Part shown: positions 1 through 10,116 of the stretch, one piece after another | Layout: each line of letters begins with the position of its first letter | Numbering within the stretch: the stretch's first letter is position 1 | From: Hyaloraphidium curvatum | Taxonomy: Eukaryota > Monoblepharomycota > Hyaloraphidiomycetes > Hyaloraphidiales > Hyaloraphidiaceae | Length of the DNA stretch: 64,000 nt | NCBI GenBank assembly: GCA_025558095.1 | Contig: JAIVFI010000013.1 | Location: forward strand, 186,001 to 250,000 | Direction of reading: 5' to 3' | Translations under genes and position numbers: made by a program | The notes under the pieces: generated by a model | The model's input: the letters and a program-made list of their open reading frames with translations, nothing else | What the model was told of the DNA's origin: nothing | Databases searched by the model: none

Positions 1-1058
1 CACTCACGTTGCCCATTTGCCGGGGCTCGACGAGCATCAGTCCGGAAGAGGTTTCTGACGGCGGAGTCGGGGCCGTCGAGCGGCCGGTAAAGAAGGAGGC
101 GACTGGTGACGGGTGACAGGTTTGATCAGAAGGGCGAGGGCGGCGAAAGACCGGTCGAAGCTCACTGTCATCAAAAATGTTGGCCTGCGCTATTTGAGTG
201 CCTCCCAAAAGAATCAGGAGAGCTGCTCCAACCAGGCCGGAGGTCGGCGACCGAGGTCGGCCGGGACGCAAGCTCAGCAGCGCCATGGCGGGATCTTCGA
301 AAGCCAGTCCAGACGTTTTAAGACGCACCGAAAGCAGATTTGAAGCACGAGAATAGCCAATGCCGCGGGGAGGAATGGCGGAAAGCGAAGGTCAGTCAAC
401 GCTACGGCCAGGGTTGACAGGCGGGCACGGCCACCCCGCAAACAATGGCCCGCCGCCCCGGCCCTGCCGCACCGTAGTGGGCATTCAACTGCTAAGAAAC
501 AGCGGGGCGTGGTCGTCTCGGGCCGGCAGGCAGATCCGCACCGGGTGCGGCGGCACTGATCAAACTTGACACCTCACCTGACAAGGGTCGCGGCCGGCGA
601 AATCCGGGTCCGTGGCACCGGAAACAGGGCGGATCCCGCTATTGAAGGCTTGCCGAAGCAGCAGACGCGGCCCGCGGGGTATCCGACCGAGCGAAGGTGC
701 CGTGTTGACAAGGGTCGGAGTCCGGATCCGGAAGGTCGGACCAAGTTCGGCGACCTGCCTGCAACCGCAGCAGCGCCGGTGTAGCGCTGCCGTGGAGAGG
801 CGCCGGTTTAGGAGGGAGGAGGGAGATCCGTCCGCTCCTTGAACGTGTGAGGGCGCGGAGCAATTCGAAACAGTTGGTGTTGGCCGCGGCACGGAGCGCG
901 AACTCCGACTGGCCCGGCCGGGCGCCAGGGGGCTGATCCCCCACCAATGCCGCGCCAATGTACTTGTTCTGCCGATCTCCAATCAAATCTAGTTTCCAAC
1001 GAGCGTTTCGGGACGCACGTGTCCGCAAGCCCCTCCCAGCGTCACGCCAGCGAGCTGA
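1..1058. other. Unassigned left-edge sequence
   Basis: I see no convincing coding region here. The short open frames on both strands have no recognisable domain and read as GC-driven chance frames. The span lies downstream of the hydrolase gene that ends at 1059 and may hold its 3' UTR or regulatory sequence of a gene outside the window. Confidence 0.4.
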
Positions 1059-2505
1059 TCAGAGCTTCGCCTTGGAGCCCACCGCCCCGGCGACCCTGAA
1101 GTACTCGTCCTCCAGCTTAAACCCGCCGCGCTTCTTGCCCCCGTTCACGCGGTCCAGGTAGGCCTTGAGCCGCTTCTTGAGGTCCTCGGATCCCTCGGGG
1201 ATCGGGGTGACGGCGCCGCCGTACGAGACAAAGTTGACCGAGGTCTCCGGGGGCGAGGTCGGGTTCTCGCTGAGCTCCACGATCCACTTGGACGCCCGCT
1301 CGAAGAAGACCTCGGTCTGCTTGAGGAAGCGGTAGAACTGGAACACGTGGACTTGGCTAGGGACAATGGAAACGGTCAGCAACAACGAAAGAGCTCCAAC
1401 GCCCAGAGACCTACTCCTCGTAGATGTCCACGGTGCAGTTTTCCCCGGCGCCCTCAATCCGCTTCACCACCATGGCGAGGTTCTCGCCGATGAGGCGGTC
1501 AGCGGTGGCCAGCGCCCAGAACTGCGGGGGCAGGTCGCCCTTGTTGTCCGCCAGCGGAGTGACCAGCGCGTCCGCCACCACGGACTCCTTGCCGGTGACG
1601 TACTCGGGCACGGGGGCGAAGCTCGAGTCGCTGATCACGTCGTTTTCGAACTCCTCCTTGATCACCCGGGTGGGCGAGCTGTTTGTGAGGTCGTTCCAGG
1701 GGCTGATGAGGATCAGGCCAGCGGGGCGGGGGATGTCCTCGTTCGAGCCGTGGTCGCGGACCTTTCGATAAGTCAGCGTGGAGCCGATGCAAGACAGCGG
1801 TGTCTGCTCACCCAGATGGCGGCCGCCTGGGCAAGGTTGCCTCCCGCCGAGTCGCCGCCGAAGAAGATCCTTTCCTCCGAAACACCGTCGTTGAGGAGAA
1901 GGTGCTTGTACGCGGAGATGGCGTCAGTGAGGGCGGCTGAAGACGGCGTGAGCGCTAAAGAGAGAAAAGGCGAGGAGGCAAGCTAACCAGGGAAGGGGTT
2001 CTCGGGGCTCAAGCTGTTCGAAAACAATTCAGTTCTCGCCGCCAAGCGGCGCACCACAGATGCTCACCGATAGTTGATGCTCACGACGCGCACTCCGTGC
2101 TGGGCGAAGCTGCTGGTGAGGCCCTGGTGGCTCTCGGCGCTGTTGTCGATGAAACCACCTGCCAGGCGCGTCGGAATCGGTCACGAAGGACAATCGCAGC
2201 ACATTGCGAGGCAACTTTACCTCCGTGGAAATACAGCAATGTGGGCAAATCGAACCCGGAGTGCGTGTTCGGGGGATCGAAGATCAGGGCGTCAATGTCG
2301 CCCGACGCCCCGTCCTCGAAGCCGGCCAGGGGCTCGCGACTGATCCTGCGGGCACACAAGCGTAAGGAACGGCCGTCGGGAGCCGTCCACAGTAGTCCCA
2401 CTTGATCTTCCGGATGTTGACTCCCTGCGCGACCTTGGGCGGGGGAATCGCGGCGGTGGCCTTCCGCTTCTCCGCCAGCGACATCCCGGGCTTGGGACGT
2501 CCCAT
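1059..2505 (-). CDS. Alpha/beta hydrolase, hormone-sensitive-lipase type (steryl acetylhydrolase/esterase-like)
   Basis: Serine esterase or lipase of the HSL branch of the alpha/beta-hydrolase fold, assembled from several minus-strand exons. In order: an exon from the ATG at 2505; an oxyanion-hole motif HGGGF formed across a splice junction (FHGG before the intron, GFIDNS after it, about 2215 to 2160); a nucleophile elbow GDSAGGN near 1850; ISPWNDL near 1705; an acid-region segment FWALATADRL near 1520; and the His region DQVHVFQ, made across an intron near 1350-1430. The protein ends with a basic tail at 1059. Fungal relatives deacetylate sterols or cleave short-chain esters, but the substrate cannot be read from sequence. 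The N-terminus before the HGGGF motif is short for the family, so an upstream exon is possible. The neighbour on the right is an unrelated small gene on the opposite strand. Confidence 0.8.
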
Positions 2506-3131
2506 GGCGATGTAGCTGGCATCGGGAGACCGCGTCTTCGGTCAGGAGGGCTCCGGCCCGTGGGGACGTTCCGGGAAGCGCACCGGATTTGCCGCTCATC
2601 CCAGGTCTTCGGGGGAACCGGAGCCATGCTGGCGCGCTTGTCGCTGACGGATGAGCAGGATGAAGGTGGAAACCGCTCCGAGACCGCGATTCGGTTCGCG
2701 GGGAGACGATGTTCACTTGGTCGTCTTCGGCCCGCGGCTTTTGCCGCCGGGACCACTCGCGCAAATCGTTCTATACTCCTAGGCCCTTTGGGCACGGCAA
2801 GGCAGCCGAAACCGAAAAATGGCAATGGTAGAAGAAGATAATCACGATCCAGATCTTCCCCTCTTCTCCATCCCCGGATGTGCTCGCACTTCGTCCGATC
2901 GATGGGGGGAGCTGCCACTGCCGCAATCTCAAGAGCTCCGAACCAATCCAGAGCAACACAACGACGAACGCCTCGTCGGCATGTTTCCTCGGCAAAAATC
3001 TCTGTACTACTGCCGTCCTACTGTGGTGAGCATCCTTGGTGGCCGCAGTTCAGGGCCTCGCAACACTCACTGTCACGCACGGCCTTCTGCCTCCCACCCC
3101 TTTCCCCGCGCAACAGCACCTCTAACGCACC
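2506..3131. other. Divergent intergenic spacer
   Basis: This 626-base spacer lies between the minus-strand hydrolase and a plus-strand small gene. Open frames here have no recognisable domains. It may hold both promoters, and possibly a first exon of the hydrolase, since that gene's visible N-terminus is short. Confidence 0.3.
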
Positions 3132-3748
3132 ATGGCCTCGACCGCCGTCCTCCTCAAGACCTTCGGGTGCGCCACCCGCCGCTTCTACCACGGATTCCGC
3201 CCTGACGCTCACGCCAAACGCGCCCGCCGTTCTCGCTTCCGCGCCGCTTCGAATCGCCCACCGCCAGCGCATGTAAGCACCCGCAACCCCTCTTATCCAC
3301 CCGCACCTCACGTCCATCTCCCCGCAGACGTGATCGGCGCCGGCCTCGGGCTGACCTTCGCCCCCGCCACGCTGCAAAAGGTCATCGAAACCGTCCTCAA
3401 GCCCACCTCGCTGCCGGGCCCTTCGTTCAACGAGGAGACAGCGGGGACGCTGGGACCCGTCGTGACGGCGCTGGGGCTGTACTGTGCGTGCTTTCTTTCT
3501 CGCGCGGGGCGGCGGGCGCTGACGTTCTCCGCCTTTCGCCGGTGACACGCACAGACTACGGCGCCGGCATCGACGACAACACCGCCTTCGCGAAGCGCTC
3601 CGTCCCCGGCCGCGTGGCCTTTGCCGCCCTCCTGGCGATCAACTGGTACCGCGGCGTGATCCCGTCGGGGACCGCGGTGGTCTTCGGGGCCACCGACCTC
3701 GTGTTCGCGTACCTGACGCGCCAGTCGCTGCAGAAGGAGGGCAAGTAG
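3132..3748 (+). CDS. Small predicted membrane protein, function unknown
   Basis: I do not recognise this family. The coherent part of the product carries VIGAGLGLTFAP, then GPVVTALGLY, and after an intron (about 3487-3553, GTGCGT...ACAG) YGAGIDDNTAFAKRS, a hydrophobic segment AFAALLAINW, and VFGATDLVFAYLTRQSLQ, ending QKEGK. Three or four short hydrophobic stretches separated by charged turns suggest a small integral membrane protein, similar in layout to DUF4267/DUF4345-type four-helix proteins. That resemblance is weak. A second intron probably lies at 3273-3327 (GTAAGC...CGCAG), but the frame before it does not join cleanly to the ATG at 3132, so the N-terminus is unresolved. MASTAVLLKTFG would suit a mitochondrial or signal leader. 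Confidence 0.5.
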
Positions 3749-3862
3749 GCCCCCCGTGGGGGCCGCTTAGGCGTACCCGTGCGGCGGGGGCTGTTTTTCG
3801 GTGTGCCTTCGTACGCATACATCGGGATATCGCTGCATCTGTTCCCCCCGTGCTCCGCCGCC

Positions 3863-6069
3863 CTAAACGACGGTGCTCCGCGTCCACTTGCCGTCCCCGG
3901 GCTGCGAGATCATGTCCAGCGGCAGGTCGTCGAGCAGCGCCTGCGCCATGGCCGGGTCGATCGTGAGCCGGTCTGCGGGCAACGGCGTCAGCGTCCCCCC
4001 CCATCCGCCCCGGCAACGGCGGCTCACAATCGCGGGTGGTCCCCTCGTCCGGATGGATGTGCTCGAAGTACTCGATCAGCCTCAGCAGCGGCAGCTCCCG
4101 GAACAGCTCCCTCGCGTAGACCTGCCTCCACCACGCCTGCGCCATTGCGAACCGCCCCGGCCCGGGGTCGGAATCGACGTAGTACGCGCACCCGGTCTCC
4201 ATGACCGCCATGGGGAGGTTGTACCGCTCCGCGAACATGGTGTAGAAGCGGTGCGGGTTGGTGCCCATGCGGCCGTCGAGGCCGTCGCGGAACTTGGTGG
4301 GGGATTCGGGGAGGAGGTTCTCCTTCCAGGGGTACTCGACGCCGTAGTCTGCGCAACCAATGGTCAACGGGCCGCGATGGGTGGTCGGGGAATGCGACCC
4401 ACGGTAGAACGACAGGCCGACCCAGTCGACGTACTCGGGCCCGGGGAAGTATGGCGTGAACGGGTCGTCCTCCCTGTCGATGACGCCGTTGCCGTTGGTG
4501 TCGAGCTCGGGGTCCCACTGCATGCCGTTGGCCCAGTAGTTGGGGATCACCGAGTTCTGCCGCCGCGGCCGTCAGCATCCGTCCAAACCGATCGCCGCCT
4601 CGGTCGGCCCGGCAACCCACCATGTGCCACACCAGCGCCGTCATCTCCCCCGCCACCGCCCTCACGGCCGTCGACACCCTCCTCCACGCCTCCCTGTACT
4701 TTTTCGGCTGCCCGCCGTACTTGTACCAGTACCCGTTCCCCTCGTGCCCAAAGTTGAGCAGGATCCGCAGGCCGCGGTCGTTGAGGTACCTGCACGCCTG
4801 GGCCAGCTGCCGCACCGAGACTTCCGTGACGCTGTCGAGGGCGCCGTCGGACTGCGGCATGGCGAAGAGCGCGAGGATGGTGGGGTACGGCAGGGCGAGC
4901 AGGGTTTCGGCGACCTTGTACAGGCCGTCGGTGGGGAAGTGGTCCGGGAACATGACAACGTAGGTGCTGCACGGGGGCGCTCGGGGTGAGCTTTCCGGCC
5001 TGCGTGCCGGCCGCGCGGACACCCACTTCCACAGCATCGGCCTGACCTTGCCCTGCATCCTCGAAATGTACCCCTCCGGCGTATCATCCCCGTCGATCGA
5101 CGCGCCGTAGATGAACCTGCCCATCCCCGGATCGAACAGCTTGCCCGTGTTGCCCGGCGCGTGGCACTCGCCCCTCAGCCTGACCTCGTCCAGGGTGTAC
5201 TCGGCGGCGGGCAGGTCCTCCCACGCCACGTGCTCGATCTGCGGCACGAGGCCCGGGGGGAACAGCGCGGCGAAGGAGACGAAGCGCGGGCCGGCGGGGG
5301 CGGGGTCGACGGGGAGGTAGAACCGCTGGCCGGCCAGGGTGGGCGAGGCGTCGCAGATCTTGACCGAGATGCCGTACGGGGAGCCGAGGGCGGGGCCGGA
5401 GAGGGTGAAGTTGATGCCGGTGTAGCGCTGGTAGGTCTGGAAGAACCCGCCGTCGCCCGAGCTTGCGGCCTCGTCGGAGGTGCAGGGCAGCTTGGTGAGC
5501 AGCCACGCGCGGCCGCCGGTGGTGGCGAACCGCAGCAGGCCGTCTGCGACCTGCGGCGGCGACGCCATGCCGTCGTGCATCCAGGGCAGGCCGAGGTCGT
5601 TTGTCGCCAGCGCGCCGGGGCGGCCAAAGTCGGCGACGACGAGGTCGGGCTGGCAGGTCGGGTTGGCGGCCTGCCGCGGCTCGAGCGCGCGGCGGGCGCG
5701 GCGGGAGGCCGGCTGCGGCAGCACGACGTGCTGGCGTGCTGTGCCTTCGTGTGACGCGCCTCGCGGGTTCGTGAAGATGGGCAGCCGCCTGTTCTTGCCC
5801 AGCGGCCGCACCAGGCCGTCTGCGGCGCGCACCATCGCGAGGCTGCCCAGCGCGTCCCCTTTCTGCGCAGCGCTGCCCGCCGGCAGCGCGGCGTGCCCGA
5901 GTGCGCCGCCGAGCAGCAGCCACGCGGCGCCGGCCGCCGCGGCAAACACGACGGCCCACGCGCCGCGGCCCGCGCCCCACTCCCGCTTGGTGTGCGACCC
6001 GCCCTCCTCGAGCAGGGGCGTGCGCAGCTTCTGCGGCGACGCCGGGGCGGAAGGCTGCACGCGGACCAT
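3863..6069 (-). CDS. GH26-like glycoside hydrolase with N-terminal membrane anchor
   Basis: Predicted type II membrane or secreted glycoside hydrolase related to GH26 beta-mannanases. From the ATG at 6069 (good context, GCCGCCATGG) come about 35 polar residues, a hydrophobic segment near 5980-5900 (AVVFAAAAGAAWLLLGGAL), an all-beta N-terminal region of about 250 residues that may be a carbohydrate-binding module, then the TIM-barrel part. Catalytic motifs are LNFGHEGNGYWYKYGG (acid/base Glu, near 4740) and MAVMETG (nucleophile Glu, near 4200). Both glutamates are present, but family members usually have HE(M)NG(D)WYPW here. Visible introns: near 4550-4620 (ALVWHM to NSVIPNYW), near 4350 (SFY to YGVEYPW) and 3973-4027 (TTRD to RLTIDP). 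A 60-base in-phase intron near 4985 is possible. The end reads KWTRSTVV. Substrate and secretion are inferred. Confidence 0.75.
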
Positions 6070-6624
6070 GGCGGCGGGCGCGGTTCGGATTCGTGGTCTG
6101 TTTGGGCCGGAGTGCCCCTGGGAGTGCCCAGCCACCTTCCGCGAGGATGGCCCGCCGCCTTCAATCCCGTGGCCGCATCTGCCACGTCCCAAGGGTCCCG
6201 GCCTCCATCTGCGTCCCCCGTTGTCATCCATTTCACCACGAAGCCCCGGGCTGCGCCGGCCCCGCGGCACTTCCGGCCCCCGCCCGCGTCAGCGGGGCAA
6301 CGCAGCCATCCGGCCGGCAGGCCGCGGACCGCGGGATCCATCCCTCGGGGTGTCTCGCAGATACCCAGCGGCTCGGGATGGCCATCGGGAGGAGGGCGGG
6401 CGAGGTCGTCGGCCAGCCATGCAAGCGCCGGAGTCGCTCCGGGGTTCAGCCGACGATCCGCGATCGATGCTCCGCACCGCACTCTCGAAACACTCCCGAC
6501 GCACCTTCCTCCCGCTCAAACGCCTGCAGCAGGTGCGCCGCCCGCGCCTCGCTTCCTGCCGCTCTGACTCCGGCCCCGCTATCTCCGCCGTCTCCGTCCC
6601 GTTGCCCCGGACCAGACCCGAAAC
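6070..6624. other. Divergent promoter-sized spacer
   Basis: A 555-base gap separates the start codons of the GH26-like gene (minus) and the DUF427 gene (plus). The overlapping open frames are low-complexity Arg/Pro shadows. It probably holds two outward promoters and 5' UTRs. I see no specific motif I can support. Confidence 0.35.
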
Positions 6625-7036
6625 ATGCCGACGGCGAAGTGGAACGGCGCCGTGCTGGCCGAGGCCTCGGCCGACGAGATCCAGATGGTCGAGGGCAACG
6701 TGTACTTCCCCGCGGACAAGATCAGGAAGGAGTACTTCAAGCCCACGGAGACGCACACGACCTGCGGGTGGAAGGTGGGCCATCTCCCCGGCGGGCGGCG
6801 TACCGGAACGGCGGCTGACGGGAGGGACGGCAGGGCGTGGCGAGCTACTACACCGTCGAGGTGAACGGCAAGGCCAACAAGGACGCCGCGTGGTGGGCAC
6901 CCTCCTCCCCTCCCCCCTTCTTCCGCGAAACTGACCGGCCCCCCCGACGGTGAAGGTACTACCCGACGCCCAAGCCCGCGGCCAACAACATCGCCGGCTA
7001 CGTGGCCTTCTGGAAGGGCGTCGAGGTTTCCAAGTG
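6625..7036 (+). CDS. DUF427 family protein
   Basis: Small soluble protein of the DUF427 family. Exon 1 starts at the ATG (MPTAKWNGAVLAEA), with EGNVYFPADKI and KPTETHTTCGWKG across the first junction. Introns run from GTGGGC after TGGAAG near 6774 to GGCAG near 6835, and from GTGGGC near 6896 to GAAG near 6955. The remaining exons give GVASYYTVEVNG, then AAWYYPTPKPAANNI and AGYVAFWKGVEVSK before the stop at 7036. The motifs THC-WKG-A-YY and YP-P-A--I--YVAFWKGV are the family's defining pattern, and about 97 residues is the normal length for the single-domain form. The biochemical role of the family is not established. Splicing is well supported because both junctions restore conserved motifs. 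Confidence 0.85.
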
Positions 7037-7228
7037 AGCCCCGCGGCCGGGGATGGGGGACGGGGTTGACCACCGAGGCAGGCTGTGAGGGACGCGGGGC
7101 GGAGGGAGGAGCGGTCGATGGTACGCCGGCAGCTTCGCTGTACATAGACAAAAGAGAACGTCGATCACGTTGATGGCATCTTTCTCCATCTCCATTGCCT
7201 AGGGACGCTGACGCTGATGTCGTGATGT

Positions 7229-7240
7229 GGTATAAAGTGA
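7229..7240 (+). promoter_or_regulatory. TATA-like element
   Basis: The string GGTATAAAGTG sits about 40 bases before the ATG at 7273. It is one of few AT-rich words in this GC-rich stretch. If functional, transcription would begin very near the start codon, which argues against using the upstream in-frame codon at 7195. Purely positional evidence. Confidence 0.2.
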
Positions 7241-7272
7241 TGGGGGGATGGATTCGCTTCCTTCCCCCGATC

Positions 7273-9932
7273 ATGCCCGCCCTCCGGCGCAGCCCGCGGT
7301 CCGCGGTCGTCGCGGTGTTTGTCGGCGCGCGCCGCGTGGTGTGCGACGTCGCGCAGGGCGAGCTGTTTTTTGCGGCGGCGAAGCGCGCGGCGTGGGTCAA
7401 CGACGTGCCGCACGACGCGCAGGCCGCGCTCGAGGACGCGCTGCGGGAGGCGGTGCTGGCACGGCAGGCACCGGGAGCTGCCGGGGGCGTGTCAGCCAGC
7501 CCGCCCCGCCTGACGGCCATCCAGAAGCAGATCCGCGTGCAGGACATCGCGGACGCGTTCGCCCGCGGCCGCGCGCCCCCCGGCGGCACCGCGCCCGCCG
7601 ACGCGTTCCCCGCCGCCTACCACGCGCTGGCAAACTCGCCCGCGCCGCACGTGTTCGACACGCTGCTGTTCGTCGAGCGGGAGCTGGCGAGGCCGGTGGC
7701 GGACCTGCTGGCCGCCAGGGACGCCGCGCTGGCGGACCTCGCCGCGCGCCACCGCGAGGAGCTGCCGGCAAACGCCGTCGGTGCCGCCGGAAGCGCGCAG
7801 GGAATGGATGCCCCCGGTGCCGTTGCATCCCGGCACGCCGAGGAGATGGCCGCCGTCATGGACGCCTTCGCCTCGGCCCTGGCAGACCTCGACGCCTCCC
7901 AGCGCAGGCGCTTCCGCGCCCTCGTCTCGGCCCTGCACGCCGAATACGCCCGCGCCGTCGGCCCCGAGCGCGGCTCCGACGCCGAGCGCGACGCCGTCGC
8001 CCGGCTCGCGTCCGCGGACCCCGAGTTCGGCCGCCGGATGGTGCTCCGTGCGATGGACGCGTCGCAGTTTGGCGCTGCCGAAGGGCGGCTGCGCGATCTG
8101 GGCACCTCGGACGACGCGGGGATGCTCCCCGTGTCGCGGAGGGGAAGTTCGGTGCCGACGGTGCAGATGCAGAGCCTCGACGAGATCGCCGACGCCTCGG
8201 ACGAGGAGGAGGGCACCGAGGGCGAGGGGTCGCAGCCCCCCCGCAGGTCGCTCGACGGCTCGGCGTCGGCGGATTTCTCGGCGTCGGGGGACCATTTGTC
8301 GGAGCGGGACGCGGACGACGCCGACACGGCCGCGGAAACCGCCGCCTCCCGCTCGGCCGTCTCGCGGTCGCCTTCCCCCGGCCCGCCGCCCGCTCCCGCA
8401 CCGCAACCCTCCCCACCCACCGGCCCCGAAGACCGCGAGCTCGCCCGCCTCACCGCCGAGCTCGCATCCATGGGCTTCGACCCCCCGCTCGCCCAGGCCG
8501 CCCTCGAACTCTCCTCCCGCGACCCGGACCGCGCCGTCGCGCTGCTCCTCGAATCCCCGGACCGCGTCCGCGCGCACGCGGAGGACCGCGCGCGCCTCGC
8601 CGCCGCCCTCCGCGCACCGCAGCCCTCCCGCCCAGCCGCACCGCCAGCACCCCCGCCGGTGCCCGATAAACCCGACCCCAAATCCCGCTCCGTCAGCACG
8701 AGCTCCCTCGCCAAATGGCGCGAATCCCTGCAGGCCCGGCGCAGCCAGCCCTCGCTTGTCGCCCCCGCGGCCAGCAAACCCTCGCCGCCCCCGCCGCCAT
8801 CCAAGCCCGCCCCGCCCCCGTCCCCCGCCAAACCCGCCCCCGCCCCGCCCAAGCCCGCGACCCCGGAACCGCGCAGCCCGTCGCGCGAACAGCGGCCCCC
8901 CTCGCGCGGCGCGGACGAAGGCACCGCGAACCCGCTGCGCAGGCTGGGCACGCTGTTCGGCAAGCCCGGGACCGCGGCGGCGGGCGGGGGCACGAAGAAG
9001 GGCAAGGAGAAGGAAGGGGGGAAGGAGGAGGAGGCGTGGTTCGTTTGGGAACCGGACCTGTCAGAGTCGTTCACGGTGTGGCAGGGCACCCACGGTACGC
9101 CCACCGTCCCCCGCATGCATTGCACCGCGTTGCTGATGAACCCGTTCGTGCAGCCCGGACGATGTACAACCTCCGCCTGGCCGTCCTCCCCACTGACAAC
9201 CCCTTCCGCCCCCCGCGCCCGGCCGAGGACCTCCCCCTGCGCGCGCAGACCGCGCAGTCCCTCTATTCCCCCAGCCCCAGCGCTGCGGCGGTCGTCGTCA
9301 CCCGCTCCGAACTCGCCTCGTGGCGCGTGGCCGCCCGCCTGGCCCCGCGCACCTCGACGATCCTCGGCACCGGCATCCTGCGTACCATCTTCCGCGCCTC
9401 GCAGGCCACCACGGACCCGCACTTCCCCCCCCTCGCATCGCAACTCGCCCGCGCCGAATCCGACCTCGACCCCGACACCTTCGCCTCGCTCGCCGAAGGC
9501 GACGTCGTCCTCGCGCGCCACGGCAACCTCCCCCTCGTGCACATCACCTTCCTCCTCGTCATGGACGAGCGCGCACACCCGTCCCTGGGGGGCACCCCCG
9601 AACTGACCCCCCGCACCCCGCTCGTCGCCGGCTACAGGAACCTCCTCCGCGTCGCGGCCTCGCTGGGCGTCGGCGCGCTGCACGTCCCCGCGCTGCTCCT
9701 CCCCGACGCCCACCTCGCCGCACCGGTGGACTACGCGGCCATGCTGCGCCGCTTCGAGCAGGTGTGCCGGACCACGCGGAGCTTCATGGCCGAGCACGCG
9801 CGCGGGGCCGCGGCCGAGGGGGGCGAGAAGCGGAGCTGGACGTTCGTGCTGCCGCCCGCCAGGGGGGGGAAGGGATGGGAGGGGAGGTTCGGCGCGTTCA
9901 GGGACAGGTTCGCCGAGGTGTTCAGGGCGTAG
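7273..9932 (+). CDS. C12orf4/FERRY3 homologue (DUF2362)
   Basis: Homologue of human C12orf4, the FERRY3 subunit of the FERRY complex that links Rab5 early endosomes to mRNA and ribosomes. The start at 7273 is chosen because MPALRRSPRSAVVAVFVG begins the first beta-rich stretch; the frame is open upstream to 7195. Order: N-terminal domain; a helical region with FDTLLFVEREL and a Glu/Arg-rich segment; an acidic Ser-rich linker; a UBA-like helix bundle (LTAELASMGFDPPLAQAALE, near 8450-8550); a Pro/Lys linker; then, after one intron (about 9094-9152), the conserved C-terminal domain with RTMYNLRLAVLPTD, LARHGNLPLVHITFLLVMDE, LVAGYRNLLRVAASLGV, LHVPALLLPD and RSWTFVLP. It is about 867 residues against about 550 in human, mainly because of the linkers. 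The call rests on remembered family pattern, mostly the C-terminal domain. Confidence 0.7.
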
Positions 9933-10116
9933 GGGCATCTAATCTACACCCGGCCATGGCGCAGCCGGGTCCACAAGTCGTACGCCCGTCGTCGTCGCCG
10001 TAGCCTCCGCCGTCCGTCCGTCTTCCGCCGTGCGCCGCCCGCAATCCGTCCGCAAATAACCCCGCCGCCTCCGATGACCGTCCGTCCCTTTTTCGCCGCC
10101 ATCAACCCTCCGCGCC

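Noticed and set aside
1366-1986. 206-residue plus-strand frame
   Set aside because: It is antisense to the alpha/beta hydrolase exons, whose catalytic motifs on the minus strand are unambiguous.
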